Positions 34,467 through 43,037 of a DNA stretch of 64,000 nucleotides are shown piece by piece; the first letter of the stretch is position 1, and each line of letters begins with the position of its first letter. The notes beneath the pieces were generated by a model, which worked only from the letters and a program-made list of their open reading frames with translations, made no database searches and had not been told where the DNA came from. The stretch is taken from NCBI GenBank assembly GCA_002437245.1, contig DJOQ01000003.1, positions 6,482 to 70,481 on the forward strand. Direction: 5' to 3'. This stretch comes from Ruminococcaceae bacterium UBA6434. Its GTDB lineage: Bacteria > Bacillota > Clostridia > Oscillospirales > Acutalibacteraceae. Position numbers and translations under genes: made by a program.

Positions 34467-34515
34467 ACAAATCACCTGATTCCATAAAAATAGCCCTTTT
34501 TCAAAGAGCATAAAT

Positions 34516-34543
34516 ATTATAGCACCGTAAATTTAAAAGTCAA
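34516..34543 (-). promoter_or_regulatory. Promoter of htpG
   Basis: -35 TTGACT (34538-34543), 16-nt spacer, -10 TATAAT (34516-34521) on the minus strand. A second TTGACT lies 11 nt further upstream. Confidence 0.65.
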
Positions 34544-34634
34544 GGAAAGTCAAAAAGTGTTAATAAACAGTTTACATATTAACAGACAAAATTCTATTAT
34601 TTTTGCTTTTTGAAAAAATTTTTTCAAAAAATGC

Positions 34635-34665
34635 TTGACTTAGAGTAAACTCCAAGTGTTAAATT
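34635..34665 (+). promoter_or_regulatory. MerR-type promoter/operator of the redox operon
   Basis: -35 TTGACT (34635-34640) and -10 TAAATT (34660-34665) are separated by 19 bp, and the spacer carries the near-perfect palindrome CTTAGAGT-AA-ACTCCAAG (34639-34656). A stretched spacer with a CTTnGAGT/ACTCnAAG palindrome is the hallmark of promoters activated by MerR-family regulators of the AdhR type, and a MerR gene ends this operon. Confidence 0.8.
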
Positions 34666-34740
34666 ATATTTAAAGATAAGCACACTTAACATCAGAACCC
34701 ACAACGGGCTCTGACAAAACTTTAAAAGGAGCTGATTACA

Positions 34741-35280
34741 ATGGGTAAAAAGGTTCTCATTATTTCATCAAGTCCGAGAAAACACGGAAATTCGGATTTA
34801 CTCTGTGATGAATTCGCACGCGGAGCAACAGACGCCGGAAACGAGGTCCAAAAGGTCTTTCTCGCCGACAAAAATATAAATTACTGCCGTGGCTGCGGCG
34901 TATGCAATTCCACACACAAATGCGTTCAAAAGGACGATATGGCTGAGCTTAATGACAAAATGGTCGAAGCCGACGTTATAGTTTTTGCTTCTCCCGTATA
35001 CTTCTATACTGTTGACGCACAGCTTAAAACATTTATCGACAGGTGTGTGCCGCGTTACACAGAGATGTCGGACAAAGATTTCTATTATATTCTGACTGCG
35101 GCGGACTCCGACAAAGCGGCGTTTGACAAGTCGATAGAATGTATAAGAGGATTTACGCTCGACTGCCTTGACGGTGCAAAGGAAAAGGGAATAGTAAAAG
35201 GTGCCGGTGCATTTGAAAAAGGCGAAATAAAAGACAAGCCCGAATATAAAGAATGCTATAATATAGGCAAAAACGTATGA
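34741..35280 (+). CDS. Iron-sulfur flavoprotein / NADPH-dependent FMN reductase family
   Basis: A 179-residue flavodoxin-fold protein. The FMN phosphate loop is SSPRKHGNSD (10-19); a Cys cluster C49-x2-C52-x2-C55-x5-C61 follows, as in iron-sulfur flavoproteins, which carry a 4Fe-4S cluster beside FMN; ASPVYFYTVDAQLKTFIDR holds the isoalloxazine contact region. It is a two-electron/one-electron switch in anaerobic redox metabolism. ATG 34741 has AAAGGAG upstream. First gene of an operon with an ECF S component, an aldo-keto reductase and MerR, under a MerR-type promoter, so probably an electrophile or redox stress response gene. Confidence 0.85.
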   Translation: MGKKVLIISSSPRKHGNSDLLCDEFARGATDAGNEVQKVFLADKNINYCRGCGVCNSTHKCVQKDDMAELNDKMVEADVIVFASPVYFYTVDAQLKTFIDRCVPRYTEMSDKDFYYILTAADSDKAAFDKSIECIRGFTLDCLDGAKEKGIVKGAGAFEKGEIKDKPEYKECYNIGKNV

Positions 35281-35303
35281 AGCGATTTTAGGAGATTGAT
35301 ATT

Positions 35304-35861
35304 ATGGAAAACACTTTGGCAAGAAAAAGACAGATTATAACCGCCAAAACTTTCACGACGGTTATAGGAATAGTTTTATCGGTTGCAATGCCGCAGTTAT
35401 TTCACGTAATAGGAACCGTGAGCGGCACCGGCAGCTTGCCCGGCTCGGCGTTTTTGCCGATGCATCTCGGCGTATTCTTCACCGCTCTTTTGGCAGGTCC
35501 TGCGGTGGGCGCCGTAACGGGAGCGGCAAGTCCCCTTTTGAGCTTTGCGCTCACCGGTATGCCGTCGGCGGCGCTTCTTCCGTTTATGATGATAGAGCTT
35601 ACCGTATACGGTCTTGTATGCGGACTTCTCAAAAATAAAAAAATGCCCGTCATTTTAAAGGTACTCATTGCTCAAATTCTCGGCAGAGCCGTTCGTGCGG
35701 CTGCGATTTTAATCGCGTTTTACGGGTTTAAAAGCACGGCGGTTGCTCCGTCAATAATACTTTCAAGTATTGTATCGGGTCTGCCCGGACTCATTTTGCA
35801 GTGGACGCTGCTTCCGCTTCTTGTTTACCGCGCCAAGGGGTTAAACAAATTCTATGAATAA
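35304..35861 (+). CDS. ECF transporter S component, substrate unknown
   Basis: A 185-residue protein with six hydrophobic segments. The stretch LPMHLGVFFTALLAGPAVGAV and the later ASPLLSFALTGMPS are typical of ECF S components, which bind vitamins or related small molecules and use a shared EcfAAT module. No EcfA or EcfT is adjacent, so it is a group II subunit. Its place in a MerR-controlled redox operon is unexpected; it might import a cofactor precursor for the flavoprotein or reductase. It overlaps the next gene by 8 nt. Confidence 0.75.
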   Translation: MENTLARKRQIITAKTFTTVIGIVLSVAMPQLFHVIGTVSGTGSLPGSAFLPMHLGVFFTALLAGPAVGAVTGAASPLLSFALTGMPSAALLPFMMIELTVYGLVCGLLKNKKMPVILKVLIAQILGRAVRAAAILIAFYGFKSTAVAPSIILSSIVSGLPGLILQWTLLPLLVYRAKGLNKFYE

Positions 35862-37386
35862 TACGGAAAAGGCAAAGGAACGTCTTAAAAACGGTGCGTC
35901 GCTCGTGCTGTATGACGGCAAAGAATTCATCGAAGAAAACGGCAAGGGTCTGTCCCCTCTTTTGAAGCTGCTTGACGGCAAAACCGATTTATCTCGTTTT
36001 TGCGCCGCCGACAAAATCATAGGAAAAGCCGCCGCCTCGCTTTTTGCGCTGCTTAAAATCAAAAATGTGTACGGCGAGGTTTTAAGCCGCAAAGCCATAC
36101 CGATACTCGAAAAATACGGCATAACATACACTTGCGGCAGCGTAACGGACAATATCAAGAATCGCGACGGCACGGGGATTTGTCCTATGGAGCAGACCGT
36201 TGACGGCATAGACGACGCCGAAACGGCATTGGAAGCCATAAAAGAAAAAATTAAAATTATGAGGATGAAAAAAATGAAAAAACTCGGATTCGGTCTTATG
36301 AGACTGCCTGTCCTTGACAGTAACGACCCCTCTAAAATAGATATTCCGCAGGCTGAAAAAATGGTAGATAAATTTTTGGAGCGCGGCTTTACCTACTTTG
36401 ATACAGCATATATGTATCACGATTTCAAAAGCGAAGAAACCGCAAAGAAAATCATAGTGGACCGCCACCCGCGCGACAGTTTTACACTCACCACAAAGCT
36501 GCCTACAATGATGCTGAAAACAAAGGAAGACAACAGACGCATATTTGAAAAACAGCTAAAAAACTGCGGTGTTGACTATTTTGATTACTATCTTCTCCAC
36601 AACTTAAACGTATCGAATTACGAGACGGCGACAAATCTCGACTGCTTTGACTTCGTAGCCCGTATGAAAGAAGAGGGCAAAATTAAGACTGTCGGATTTT
36701 CATATCACGATGACGCAAAGCTCCTCGACAGAATTTTAACCGAGCACCCCGAAATTGAGATAGTTCAGCTTCAGATAAACTATCTTGACTGGGATAACCC
36801 CGGTATTCAGTCGCGTTTATGCTATGAAACGGCGGTAAAACACGGCAAAAAGGTAATTGTAATGGAGCCCGTAAAAGGCGGAACACTTGCAAAAATTCCC
36901 GACGAGGCCGAAAAGCTGCTCAAAGAGTATGCTCCGGACGCGTCAATTCCGTCATGGGCGGTAAGATTTGCCGCAAGTCACGACAGCGTTATGACGGTAC
37001 TCAGCGGAATGAGCACTTACGAACAACTCCTTGACAACACCGGATATATGGAAAATTTCAAGCCTTTGTCAAAAGAAGAATTTGAAATTATAGGCAAGGT
37101 AGTGGACATTATAAAGGCTTCTATAACCGTACCGTGCACAGGTTGCAGCTACTGCACGGCAGGCTGCCCGAAGCACATTCCGATACCGAAGTATTTTGCT
37201 CTGTATAACGAAGAAATGCGCGCGAAATATAAGGACTTTTCAATTCACAGCCAATACTACGAAAACCTCGCTAAAGAATACGGAAAAGCCTCGGACTGCA
37301 TAAAATGCAGAAAGTGCGAAAAGGCGTGTCCGCAGCACATTAAGGTAAGCGAGCTTATGCCGCAGATTGCAAAGGCTTTTGAATAA
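35854..37386 (+). CDS. DUF1893 - aldo/keto reductase - ferredoxin fusion protein
   Basis: A 510-residue chain made of two parts normally separate. Residues 1-138 are a DUF1893 domain (SLVLYDGKEF, RFCAADKIIGKAAASLFALL, GTGICPMEQTV). From about 141 an aldo/keto reductase barrel follows with its Asp/Tyr (FDTAYMYHDF), Lys (LTTKLP) and His (YYLLHN) tetrad. At 425-510 two Cys clusters, CTGCSYCTAGCP and CIKCRKCEKACP, would carry 4Fe-4S clusters. An internal ATG at 36274 with GAGG 8-9 nt upstream could also give the reductase alone, so both a fusion and a free reductase may be made. Confidence 0.85.
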   Translation: MNNTEKAKERLKNGASLVLYDGKEFIEENGKGLSPLLKLLDGKTDLSRFCAADKIIGKAAASLFALLKIKNVYGEVLSRKAIPILEKYGITYTCGSVTDNIKNRDGTGICPMEQTVDGIDDAETALEAIKEKIKIMRMKKMKKLGFGLMRLPVLDSNDPSKIDIPQAEKMVDKFLERGFTYFDTAYMYHDFKSEETAKKIIVDRHPRDSFTLTTKLPTMMLKTKEDNRRIFEKQLKNCGVDYFDYYLLHNLNVSNYETATNLDCFDFVARMKEEGKIKTVGFSYHDDAKLLDRILTEHPEIEIVQLQINYLDWDNPGIQSRLCYETAVKHGKKVIVMEPVKGGTLAKIPDEAEKLLKEYAPDASIPSWAVRFAASHDSVMTVLSGMSTYEQLLDNTGYMENFKPLSKEEFEIIGKVVDIIKASITVPCTGCSYCTAGCPKHIPIPKYFALYNEEMRAKYKDFSIHSQYYENLAKEYGKASDCIKCRKCEKACPQHIKVSELMPQIAKAFE

Positions 37387-37412
37387 GAGCGTTGAAAGAG
37401 AGGCTTTTTAAA

Positions 37413-37805
37413 ATGACCATAGCGGAAGTTGCCGAAAAATACGACCTTACTCCCGACACGCTGCGCTATTATGAGAGAATAGGTCTTTTGCCGAAAGTCG
37501 GCAGAACACCCGGCGGAATACGCGATTACAAAGAACAGGACTGCGGTTGGATAGAGTTTATTAAATGTATGCGTGCCGCAGGGCTGCCGGTAGAAGTTCT
37601 GATTGAATATGTAAGCCTTTTTTGCGAGGGTGACAGCACCGTTGCCGCAAGGAAAGAGCTTCTGATAGAGCAGCGCGATCAGCTCAAAAAGAGAATTGCC
37701 GACCTTGAAAATACTCTCGCAAGGCTCAACAGAAAAATTGATAATTACGAAAGTATGTGTATCCCGTTTGAGAGAAAGCTCAAAGGAAAAAATGCTGACC
37801 GATAA
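37413..37805 (+). CDS. MerR-family transcriptional regulator (AdhR-like)
   Basis: A 130-residue regulator: N-terminal winged HTH (MTIAEVAEKYDLTPDTLRYY and GGIRDYKEQD) and a C-terminal dimerisation coiled coil (KELLIEQRDQLKKRIADLEN). No Cys-rich metal loop is present; Cys48 and Cys54 in the middle could sense electrophiles, as in AdhR-type proteins. Start ATG 37413 with GAGAGG upstream; a TTG at 37392 is less likely. Last gene of the flavoprotein/AKR operon, which starts with a matching 19-bp spacer promoter, so it probably activates its own operon. Confidence 0.9.
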   Translation: MTIAEVAEKYDLTPDTLRYYERIGLLPKVGRTPGGIRDYKEQDCGWIEFIKCMRAAGLPVEVLIEYVSLFCEGDSTVAARKELLIEQRDQLKKRIADLENTLARLNRKIDNYESMCIPFERKLKGKNADR

Positions 37806-37850
37806 CCCGACATTGTAAAGTACATTTTGCTTTTGCCGCTCCGAAATACA

Positions 37851-37879
37851 TTGATACAAACGACTTATTGTGTTAAAAT
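37851..37879 (+). promoter_or_regulatory. Promoter of the Pr6Pr membrane-protein gene
   Basis: -35 TTGATA, 17-nt spacer, -10 TAAAAT, ending 37 nt before the next start codon. Confidence 0.75.
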
Positions 37880-37916
37880 AGGGTTTGTATCAATAGTTTT
37901 TCGGGGTGACATTTTT

Positions 37917-38573
37917 ATGTACATAAAAAGTCAGAATTTAAAACAGCTCTATCGCATAATTTTTTTAATGTGCTGTGAGGCGGGGCTGATTTTTCAGTAT
38001 GTTGACGGTCTGCGGCGCGGCAACGCCGATACGCTTTTGTATTACTATACCGTACAGAGCAATATAATCTGCTTTTTATATTTTTTCTTTCTCGCTGTTT
38101 TCAGTCCCAAAAAAGAAAAAGCGGTTTTCAGAGGGGCTGTAACCATGTGCATAACCGTAACCGCAATAGCCTATTTGTTTATGCCGAACAGCGCAAAAGC
38201 CGACGCTTCCTCAGACAAATTCTTTTATATCGGGATTATCCTTATGCATTATGTAATCCCAGCTATGGCAATACTTGACTATCTGCTGTTTTTCCCAAAG
38301 GGTCAATACAAAGCCCTGCATCCGCTTTGCTGGCTCATTTTGCCCTATCTGTACCTTCTGTTTACCATGGTATGCGCAAAATTCGGCAGTAAGTTATTTT
38401 CCGATTTCGGGTCTGCCAGCCGTTACCCGTATCCGTTTCTCGATACGGACATTTACGGCAAAAACAAGGTCACGCTCATAATCGTCCTCATTACGGCGGC
38501 GTTTTTGGCTCTCGGTTATCTGTCGTTTGTTATTGATCGTCTGCTCGGAAAAAGCGGTAAAAAGCTCAAATAA
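37917..38573 (+). CDS. Pr6Pr-family six-helix membrane protein
   Basis: A 218-residue protein with six hydrophobic helices. The patterns YYYTVQSNIICFLYFF, LMHYVIPAMAILDYLLFFPKG and the SASRYPYPFLD tail of the fifth helix region match the Pr6Pr/FAR-17a-like family. Function in bacteria is unknown. ATG 37917 has GGGGTG 9 nt upstream and follows its own promoter. It is 40 nt before the EFR1-type ferredoxin gene and could be on one transcript with it. Confidence 0.8.
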   Translation: MYIKSQNLKQLYRIIFLMCCEAGLIFQYVDGLRRGNADTLLYYYTVQSNIICFLYFFFLAVFSPKKEKAVFRGAVTMCITVTAIAYLFMPNSAKADASSDKFFYIGIILMHYVIPAMAILDYLLFFPKGQYKALHPLCWLILPYLYLLFTMVCAKFGSKLFSDFGSASRYPYPFLDTDIYGKNKVTLIIVLITAAFLALGYLSFVIDRLLGKSGKKLK

Positions 38574-38613
38574 TAAAGACTTTAAACCAAAAGCACTGTA
38601 AGGAGTGATAAAA

Positions 38614-39360
38614 ATGATTGTTTATTTTACAGGCACCGGAAACAGCCGCCATCTGGCAAAAAAGGTCGGAGAAGTCCTCGGAGAAACGCCGATAAACTCC
38701 GTTGAATATATAAAGAACGGCAAAATCGGCGATTTTAACAGCGACGCGGCTTACGTTTTTGTTTGCCCGACTTACGCTTGGCAAATACCTCACATTTTTG
38801 AAAAATTCATAAGAGAATCACAGTTTCGCGGAAATTCCAAAGCTTACTTTATTATGGACTGCGGCGGTGATATAGGCAATGCGGCGAAGAAGTTAAAAGT
38901 GCTTTGTTCGTACAAGAAATTTGAATTTATGGGCGTATACGAGGTAGTAATGCCCGAAAATTACACGGCTCTTTTTAACGCTCCCGACGAAAAGACGATA
39001 CCCTCGCTTATCGCGAATGCGGATAAAGCGGCACTTGACGCGGCAGAATATATTAAGTCGGATAAACCTTTCCCGAACGTTAAAGCAGGAATTGCCGACA
39101 AGCTTAAAAGCGGCATTGTAAACACGATTTTTTATAAATTCTTTGTATCCGCCGACAAATTTTACGCGACGGACAAATGTATATCTTGCGGAAAATGCGT
39201 AAAAAATTGCATGTTGAACAACATTGAGCTTAAAGGCGGCAAACCCGTTTGGGGTAAAAACTGCACACACTGTATGGCATGTATAAACTTTTGCCCCACA
39301 GAAGCCATTGAATACGGCAAGCACTCAATAGGTCTTGAGCGTTATACTCTTACGGACTGA
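38614..39360 (+). CDS. EFR1-family ferrodoxin (flavodoxin-like domain plus two 4Fe-4S clusters)
   Basis: A 248-residue electron-transfer protein. The N-terminus is flavodoxin-like (MIVYFTGTGNSRHLAKKVG, an FMN phosphate loop) and the C-terminus has two ferredoxin motifs, CISCGKCVKNC and CTHCMACINFCP. Such proteins shuttle electrons between flavin and Fe-S centres in strict anaerobes; the partner enzyme is not known. ATG 38614 is preceded by AAGGAG at 8 nt; a GTG at 38605 lies within that site. Confidence 0.9.
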   Translation: MIVYFTGTGNSRHLAKKVGEVLGETPINSVEYIKNGKIGDFNSDAAYVFVCPTYAWQIPHIFEKFIRESQFRGNSKAYFIMDCGGDIGNAAKKLKVLCSYKKFEFMGVYEVVMPENYTALFNAPDEKTIPSLIANADKAALDAAEYIKSDKPFPNVKAGIADKLKSGIVNTIFYKFFVSADKFYATDKCISCGKCVKNCMLNNIELKGGKPVWGKNCTHCMACINFCPTEAIEYGKHSIGLERYTLTD

Positions 39361-39396
39361 ATATAAAAAATATTTTTTTAAAGGGATATAAATACT

Positions 39397-39726
39397 ATGG
39401 ATAAAATCAAAAATATTGAAAAATCAACCGTTCTTTGTCTTAAAGAACAAATCTCTTACGGCGACGGTCAGGTTGTGAGCAAAACACTCGCGCAAAATGA
39501 TGCCTTGAGCGTTACTCTTTTCGCATTTGACAAGGGCGAGGAAATAAGCACGCATGAATCCGGCGGCGACGCTTTTGTTACCGCTATTGACGGCACCGGC
39601 AAAATAACAATAGACGGTGTTCCCCACATACTCAAGGAGGGCGACTCCATCGTTATGCCGGCAGGTCATCCGCACGCTGTTTTCGGCGAGGAAAAATTCA
39701 AAATGTTACTCGTAGTGGTATTTTAA
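39397..39726 (+). CDS. Cupin-domain protein
   Basis: A 109-residue single-domain cupin. Motif 1 is reduced to STHESGGDAFVTAIDGTG and motif 2 is GDSIVMPAGHPHAVF, so His residues for a metal are partly kept. Small cupins of this kind bind sugars, organic acids or metals; several are implicated in detoxification. It sits 36 nt after the ferredoxin gene and is followed by a terminator. Function unresolved. Confidence 0.85.
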   Translation: MDKIKNIEKSTVLCLKEQISYGDGQVVSKTLAQNDALSVTLFAFDKGEEISTHESGGDAFVTAIDGTGKITIDGVPHILKEGDSIVMPAGHPHAVFGEEKFKMLLVVVF

Positions 39727-39745
39727 CGGATAAGCTTAAATAAAC

Positions 39746-39786
39746 AAACAGGCTTTATGAATTGTGCTCATAAAGTCTGTTTTTTT
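39746..39786 (+). terminator. Terminator after the cupin gene
   Basis: AAACAGGCTTTATGA pairs (one G-T) with TCATAAAGTCTGTTT, followed by a T run. Confidence 0.88.
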
Positions 39787-39851
39787 ATTTATACGGAATA
39801 TTACGGCCGCCTCTTATAATAATACATACAGGGAAGTTTTTTGCCTTGATA

Positions 39852-39880
39852 TTGTCTTTTTGCGTGCGTCACGATAAAAT
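39852..39880 (+). promoter_or_regulatory. Promoter of the fructose PTS operon
   Basis: -35 TTGTCT, 17-nt spacer, -10 TAAAAT, 35 nt before fruK. No obvious operator was recognised, and no DeoR-type FruR gene is adjacent. Confidence 0.65.
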
Positions 39881-39915
39881 AGGTACATCTGAATTTATAA
39901 CAGGGAGTAACAGAT

Positions 39916-40818
39916 ATGATATACACTTTCACACTCAGTCCGGCGCTTGATTACGTTATGAATGTACCTTTTTTATCATACGATGACATAAACAGAGCTT
40001 CTTCGGAAAAGCTATTTTACGGCGGCAAAGGCATAAATGTATCTTCCGTACTGCACGAGCTTTTGGTAGATTCGGTTTCACTCGGCTTCATCGGAGGATT
40101 TACCGGAAAAGAGCTTGTGCGTCTTATGGCAAAGGATGGGCTTAAAAGTGATTTTACGGAAATATCCGGCGGAAATACACGAATCAACGTAAAGCTGCGC
40201 TTTGACGGCGAGCTTGACATTAACGCCGCAGGTCCCTCGGTTTCGCAGGAAGAGCTGAACGAGCTTTTTAAAAAGCTTGACAAAATCAAAAGCGGTGACT
40301 GCGTAGTACTGTCGGGCAGCGTACCCTCTTCCCTGCCCGACGACATCTACGGGCAAATCCTTGAAAGGCTGTCCGATAAGAATGTACGCGCGGCAGTTGA
40401 TACTACCGGCAAAAGGCTTTTAGACACACTTTGCCGAAAACCGTTTTTAATAAAACCGAATCATCACGAGCTTGCGGAGATGTTCGGCAAAAAAGAGCTT
40501 ACCTACGCCGAAATCACGGAATACGGCAAGGAGCTGCAAAATCGCGGTGCACAAAACGTGATTGTCTCCTGCGGCGAAAAGGGCGCCGTGCTTATAGATG
40601 AAAGCGGACGGGTGACGTGTGCCGACGCGGTCAAAGGGAGGCTCATAAACTCTGTCGGCTGCGGAGACAGTATGGTAGCCGGATTTTTAGCCGGTATGGA
40701 GCTTAAAAACGATATTGAATATGCGTTTCGCCTGTCTGTGGCCTGTTCCGCGGCAACAGCATTTTCCGAGGGGCTCGGAAAGGAAGATCTTATATATGAA
40801 ATTCTCAAAAAGCTTTAA
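39916..40818 (+). CDS. fruK: 1-phosphofructokinase
   Basis: A 300-residue PfkB-family kinase converting fructose-1-phosphate to fructose-1,6-bisphosphate. Family markers are SPALDYV at the start, GGKGINVS (37-44), KPNHHELAEMFG, and the C-terminal GCGDSMVAGFLAG with catalytic Asp251 (Cys replaces the usual Ala of GAGD). The partner is FruA, encoded 13 nt downstream, which delivers fructose-1-phosphate. Tagatose-6-phosphate kinase is a close relative, but the operon with FruA favours FruK. Confidence 0.93.
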   Translation: MIYTFTLSPALDYVMNVPFLSYDDINRASSEKLFYGGKGINVSSVLHELLVDSVSLGFIGGFTGKELVRLMAKDGLKSDFTEISGGNTRINVKLRFDGELDINAAGPSVSQEELNELFKKLDKIKSGDCVVLSGSVPSSLPDDIYGQILERLSDKNVRAAVDTTGKRLLDTLCRKPFLIKPNHHELAEMFGKKELTYAEITEYGKELQNRGAQNVIVSCGEKGAVLIDESGRVTCADAVKGRLINSVGCGDSMVAGFLAGMELKNDIEYAFRLSVACSAATAFSEGLGKEDLIYEILKKL

Positions 40819-40831
40819 GGGAGGATAAAAT

Positions 40832-42772
40832 ATGCGTATCACCGACCTTTTGAACCCGAAAGCCGTTATGGTGAACACGGTTCTTAAAAGCAAGGATGAA
40901 GCTATTGACAAACTTATAGAACTCCACGAAATATCAGGCGACCTGTTTGACGCCGAGCAGTATAAGAAAGATATTTTAAAAAGAGAAAAACAGGGTTCTA
41001 CCGCTATCGGAAACGGCATAGCGGTTCCCCACGCAAAGTCAAAGGCGGTAAAAAAGGCGTCGCTCTCGGCGGTAACGGTAAAAGGCGGCGTACCGTACGG
41101 AGCCCCCGACGGAAAAAACTCGGATCTGTTATTTATGATAGCGGCAGGTGACGAAAACGACGAACATCTCGCGATACTATCGCGCCTTATGACAATGCTT
41201 ATGGACGAATATTTTGTTTCGGCACTCAAAAACGCGAAAAGTACCGAAGATTTTTTAAATATAATCGATAAAAAGGAAGCCGAAAAATTCGGCGGCGATA
41301 CTTCGGAGCATTCAAAGTCGCACTACAGAATACTTGCCGTAACCGCCTGCCCCACCGGCATAGCGCACACATATATGGCAGCCGAGGCTCTTGAAAAAGC
41401 CGCAAAAAAGGCAGGAATCGAAATAAAGGTTGAAACCGACGGCTCGGGCGGCACAAAAAATGCTTTGACAAAAGAGGAAATCGAAAAATGCGACGGCATT
41501 ATAGTTGCCGCCGACAGGAATGTTGAAACCGACCGATTTTCGGGCAAAAAGGTTCTTATAACGTCGGTATCCGCCGGAATTAACAAGCCGGAGGAGCTTA
41601 TAGAACGTATTTTGTCGGGCGACGTACCCGTATATAAAAAGAAAAGCGACAGTTCCCCTGCCGATACGGAATATTCCGAGGGAAACGGCTTCGGCAAAAG
41701 AATATACAAGCATCTTATGAACGGCGTATCGCATATGCTCCCGTTTGTTGTCGGGGGCGGCGTACTGATAGCATTCGGATTTTTGGCGGACTCAATTTCC
41801 GGTGTAAAGGCAGGCGACACTCTCGGATATACAACACCCGTCGCCGCCGTGATATTTTGGATAGGCAAAGCGGCTTTTGCGTTTATGCTGCCCATTCTCT
41901 CGGGCTATATATCAATGAGCATAGCCGATAGGCCCGGTTTGCTCGTCGGATTTGTCGGCGGTTATTTCGCGAGCCAAGGGCTGACTCTCGCCTCGCTGCG
42001 CATAAACGGTCTTGACGGTGACAGCACCGCGGTATCGGGCTTTTTGGGCGCATTGATAGCCGGATTTTTAGGCGGTCTGATTGTAAATCTTCTCAAGAAA
42101 ATTTTTGCGTTTTTACCGAAAAGTATGGACGGCATAAAGCCGGTATTTTTGTATCCACTGTTCGGCACGCTTTTGATAGGGCTCTTAATGGGTGTTATAA
42201 ACCCGTTTATCGGCATATTGAACACGGGACTTTCAAACGGTCTTACCGCTCTCGGCGGCACAAGCCGTGTGCTGCTTTGTACCGTTCTCGCCGCAATGAT
42301 GGCTGTGGATATGGGCGGACCGTTTAACAAAGCGGCATACGTTTTCGGCACAGCCGCAATTGCAAGCGGCAACTACTATATAATGGCTGCCGTAATGATA
42401 GGCGGTATGATACCGCCCATAGCAATAGCTCTTTCAACAACATTCAACAAATCGAAGTGGACGGATGAAGAAAGACGCGGCGGAGCCGTGAATTATCTTA
42501 TGGGGCTCTGCTTTATAACCGAGGGCGCCATACCCTATGCCGCCGCGGATCCGTTAAGGGTTATACCTGCCTGCATAATAGGTTCGGGGGTAGCAGGCGC
42601 GCTGTCGGGAATGTTCGGCTGCGGAATACCCGCTCCGCACGGCGGAATTTTCGTGTTCCCGGTAGCAGAGCACATCGGCGGCTATATCATTGCGCTTGCG
42701 GCAGGCTCTTTGGCAGGCGCTCTGATGCTGTCGCTCTTTAAGAAAAGAAAACATCAAAAAGAGGTAATGTGA
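40832..42772 (+). CDS. fruA: PTS fructose transporter IIABC
   Basis: A 646-residue fusion in the order IIA-IIB-IIC. The IIA domain (about 1-150) has the phosphoryl-His67 in GIAVPHAKSKAV; the IIB domain (160-260) has Cys173 in AVTACPTGIAHTYMAAEAL; the IIC domain (285-640) has about nine membrane helices and the conserved EGAIPYAAADP and CGIPAPHGGIF. It imports fructose and phosphorylates it at C1 using HPr~P. The immediate supply of HPr and enzyme I genes downstream makes a complete system. Confidence 0.95.
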   Translation: MRITDLLNPKAVMVNTVLKSKDEAIDKLIELHEISGDLFDAEQYKKDILKREKQGSTAIGNGIAVPHAKSKAVKKASLSAVTVKGGVPYGAPDGKNSDLLFMIAAGDENDEHLAILSRLMTMLMDEYFVSALKNAKSTEDFLNIIDKKEAEKFGGDTSEHSKSHYRILAVTACPTGIAHTYMAAEALEKAAKKAGIEIKVETDGSGGTKNALTKEEIEKCDGIIVAADRNVETDRFSGKKVLITSVSAGINKPEELIERILSGDVPVYKKKSDSSPADTEYSEGNGFGKRIYKHLMNGVSHMLPFVVGGGVLIAFGFLADSISGVKAGDTLGYTTPVAAVIFWIGKAAFAFMLPILSGYISMSIADRPGLLVGFVGGYFASQGLTLASLRINGLDGDSTAVSGFLGALIAGFLGGLIVNLLKKIFAFLPKSMDGIKPVFLYPLFGTLLIGLLMGVINPFIGILNTGLSNGLTALGGTSRVLLCTVLAAMMAVDMGGPFNKAAYVFGTAAIASGNYYIMAAVMIGGMIPPIAIALSTTFNKSKWTDEERRGGAVNYLMGLCFITEGAIPYAAADPLRVIPACIIGSGVAGALSGMFGCGIPAPHGGIFVFPVAEHIGGYIIALAAGSLAGALMLSLFKKRKHQKEVM

Positions 42773-42773
42773 C

Positions 42774-43037
42774 ATGGTTTCGGCAAAGGTTAAAATTACG
42801 GACAAAGCGGGAATTCATATGCGCCCTGCCAATAATTTTATATCGGCTATGGTAAAGTACCGTTCGGATATAAAAATCATTCACGGCGGAAACGAGATAA
42901 ACGGAAAAAGCATTATGAACATTATGGCGGCGGGACTTAAATACGGCAACGAAATCGAAATAATCTGCACAGGCGAGGACGAAAAAGAAATGCTGAAAGA
43001 GGCGGTAAATCTCATAGAAAGCGGGCTTGAAAAATGA
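42774..43037 (+). CDS. ptsH: PTS phosphocarrier protein HPr
   Basis: An 87-residue carrier with phosphoryl-accepting His15 in AGIHMRPAN and the regulatory Ser46 in NGKSIMNIMAA, the residue phosphorylated by HPr kinase in Firmicutes for CcpA catabolite control. Both being intact suggests it is a true HPr and not a degenerate Crh. ATG 42774 follows the fruA stop by one nucleotide. It overlaps ptsI by 4 nt. General or fructose-dedicated use cannot be told from this window. Confidence 0.95.
   Translation: MVSAKVKITDKAGIHMRPANNFISAMVKYRSDIKIIHGGNEINGKSIMNIMAAGLKYGNEIEIICTGEDEKEMLKEAVNLIESGLEK

Noticed and set aside
34467..34740. CIRCE element for htpG
   Set aside because: I looked for TTAGCACTC-N9-GAGTGCTAA and did not find it on either strand.
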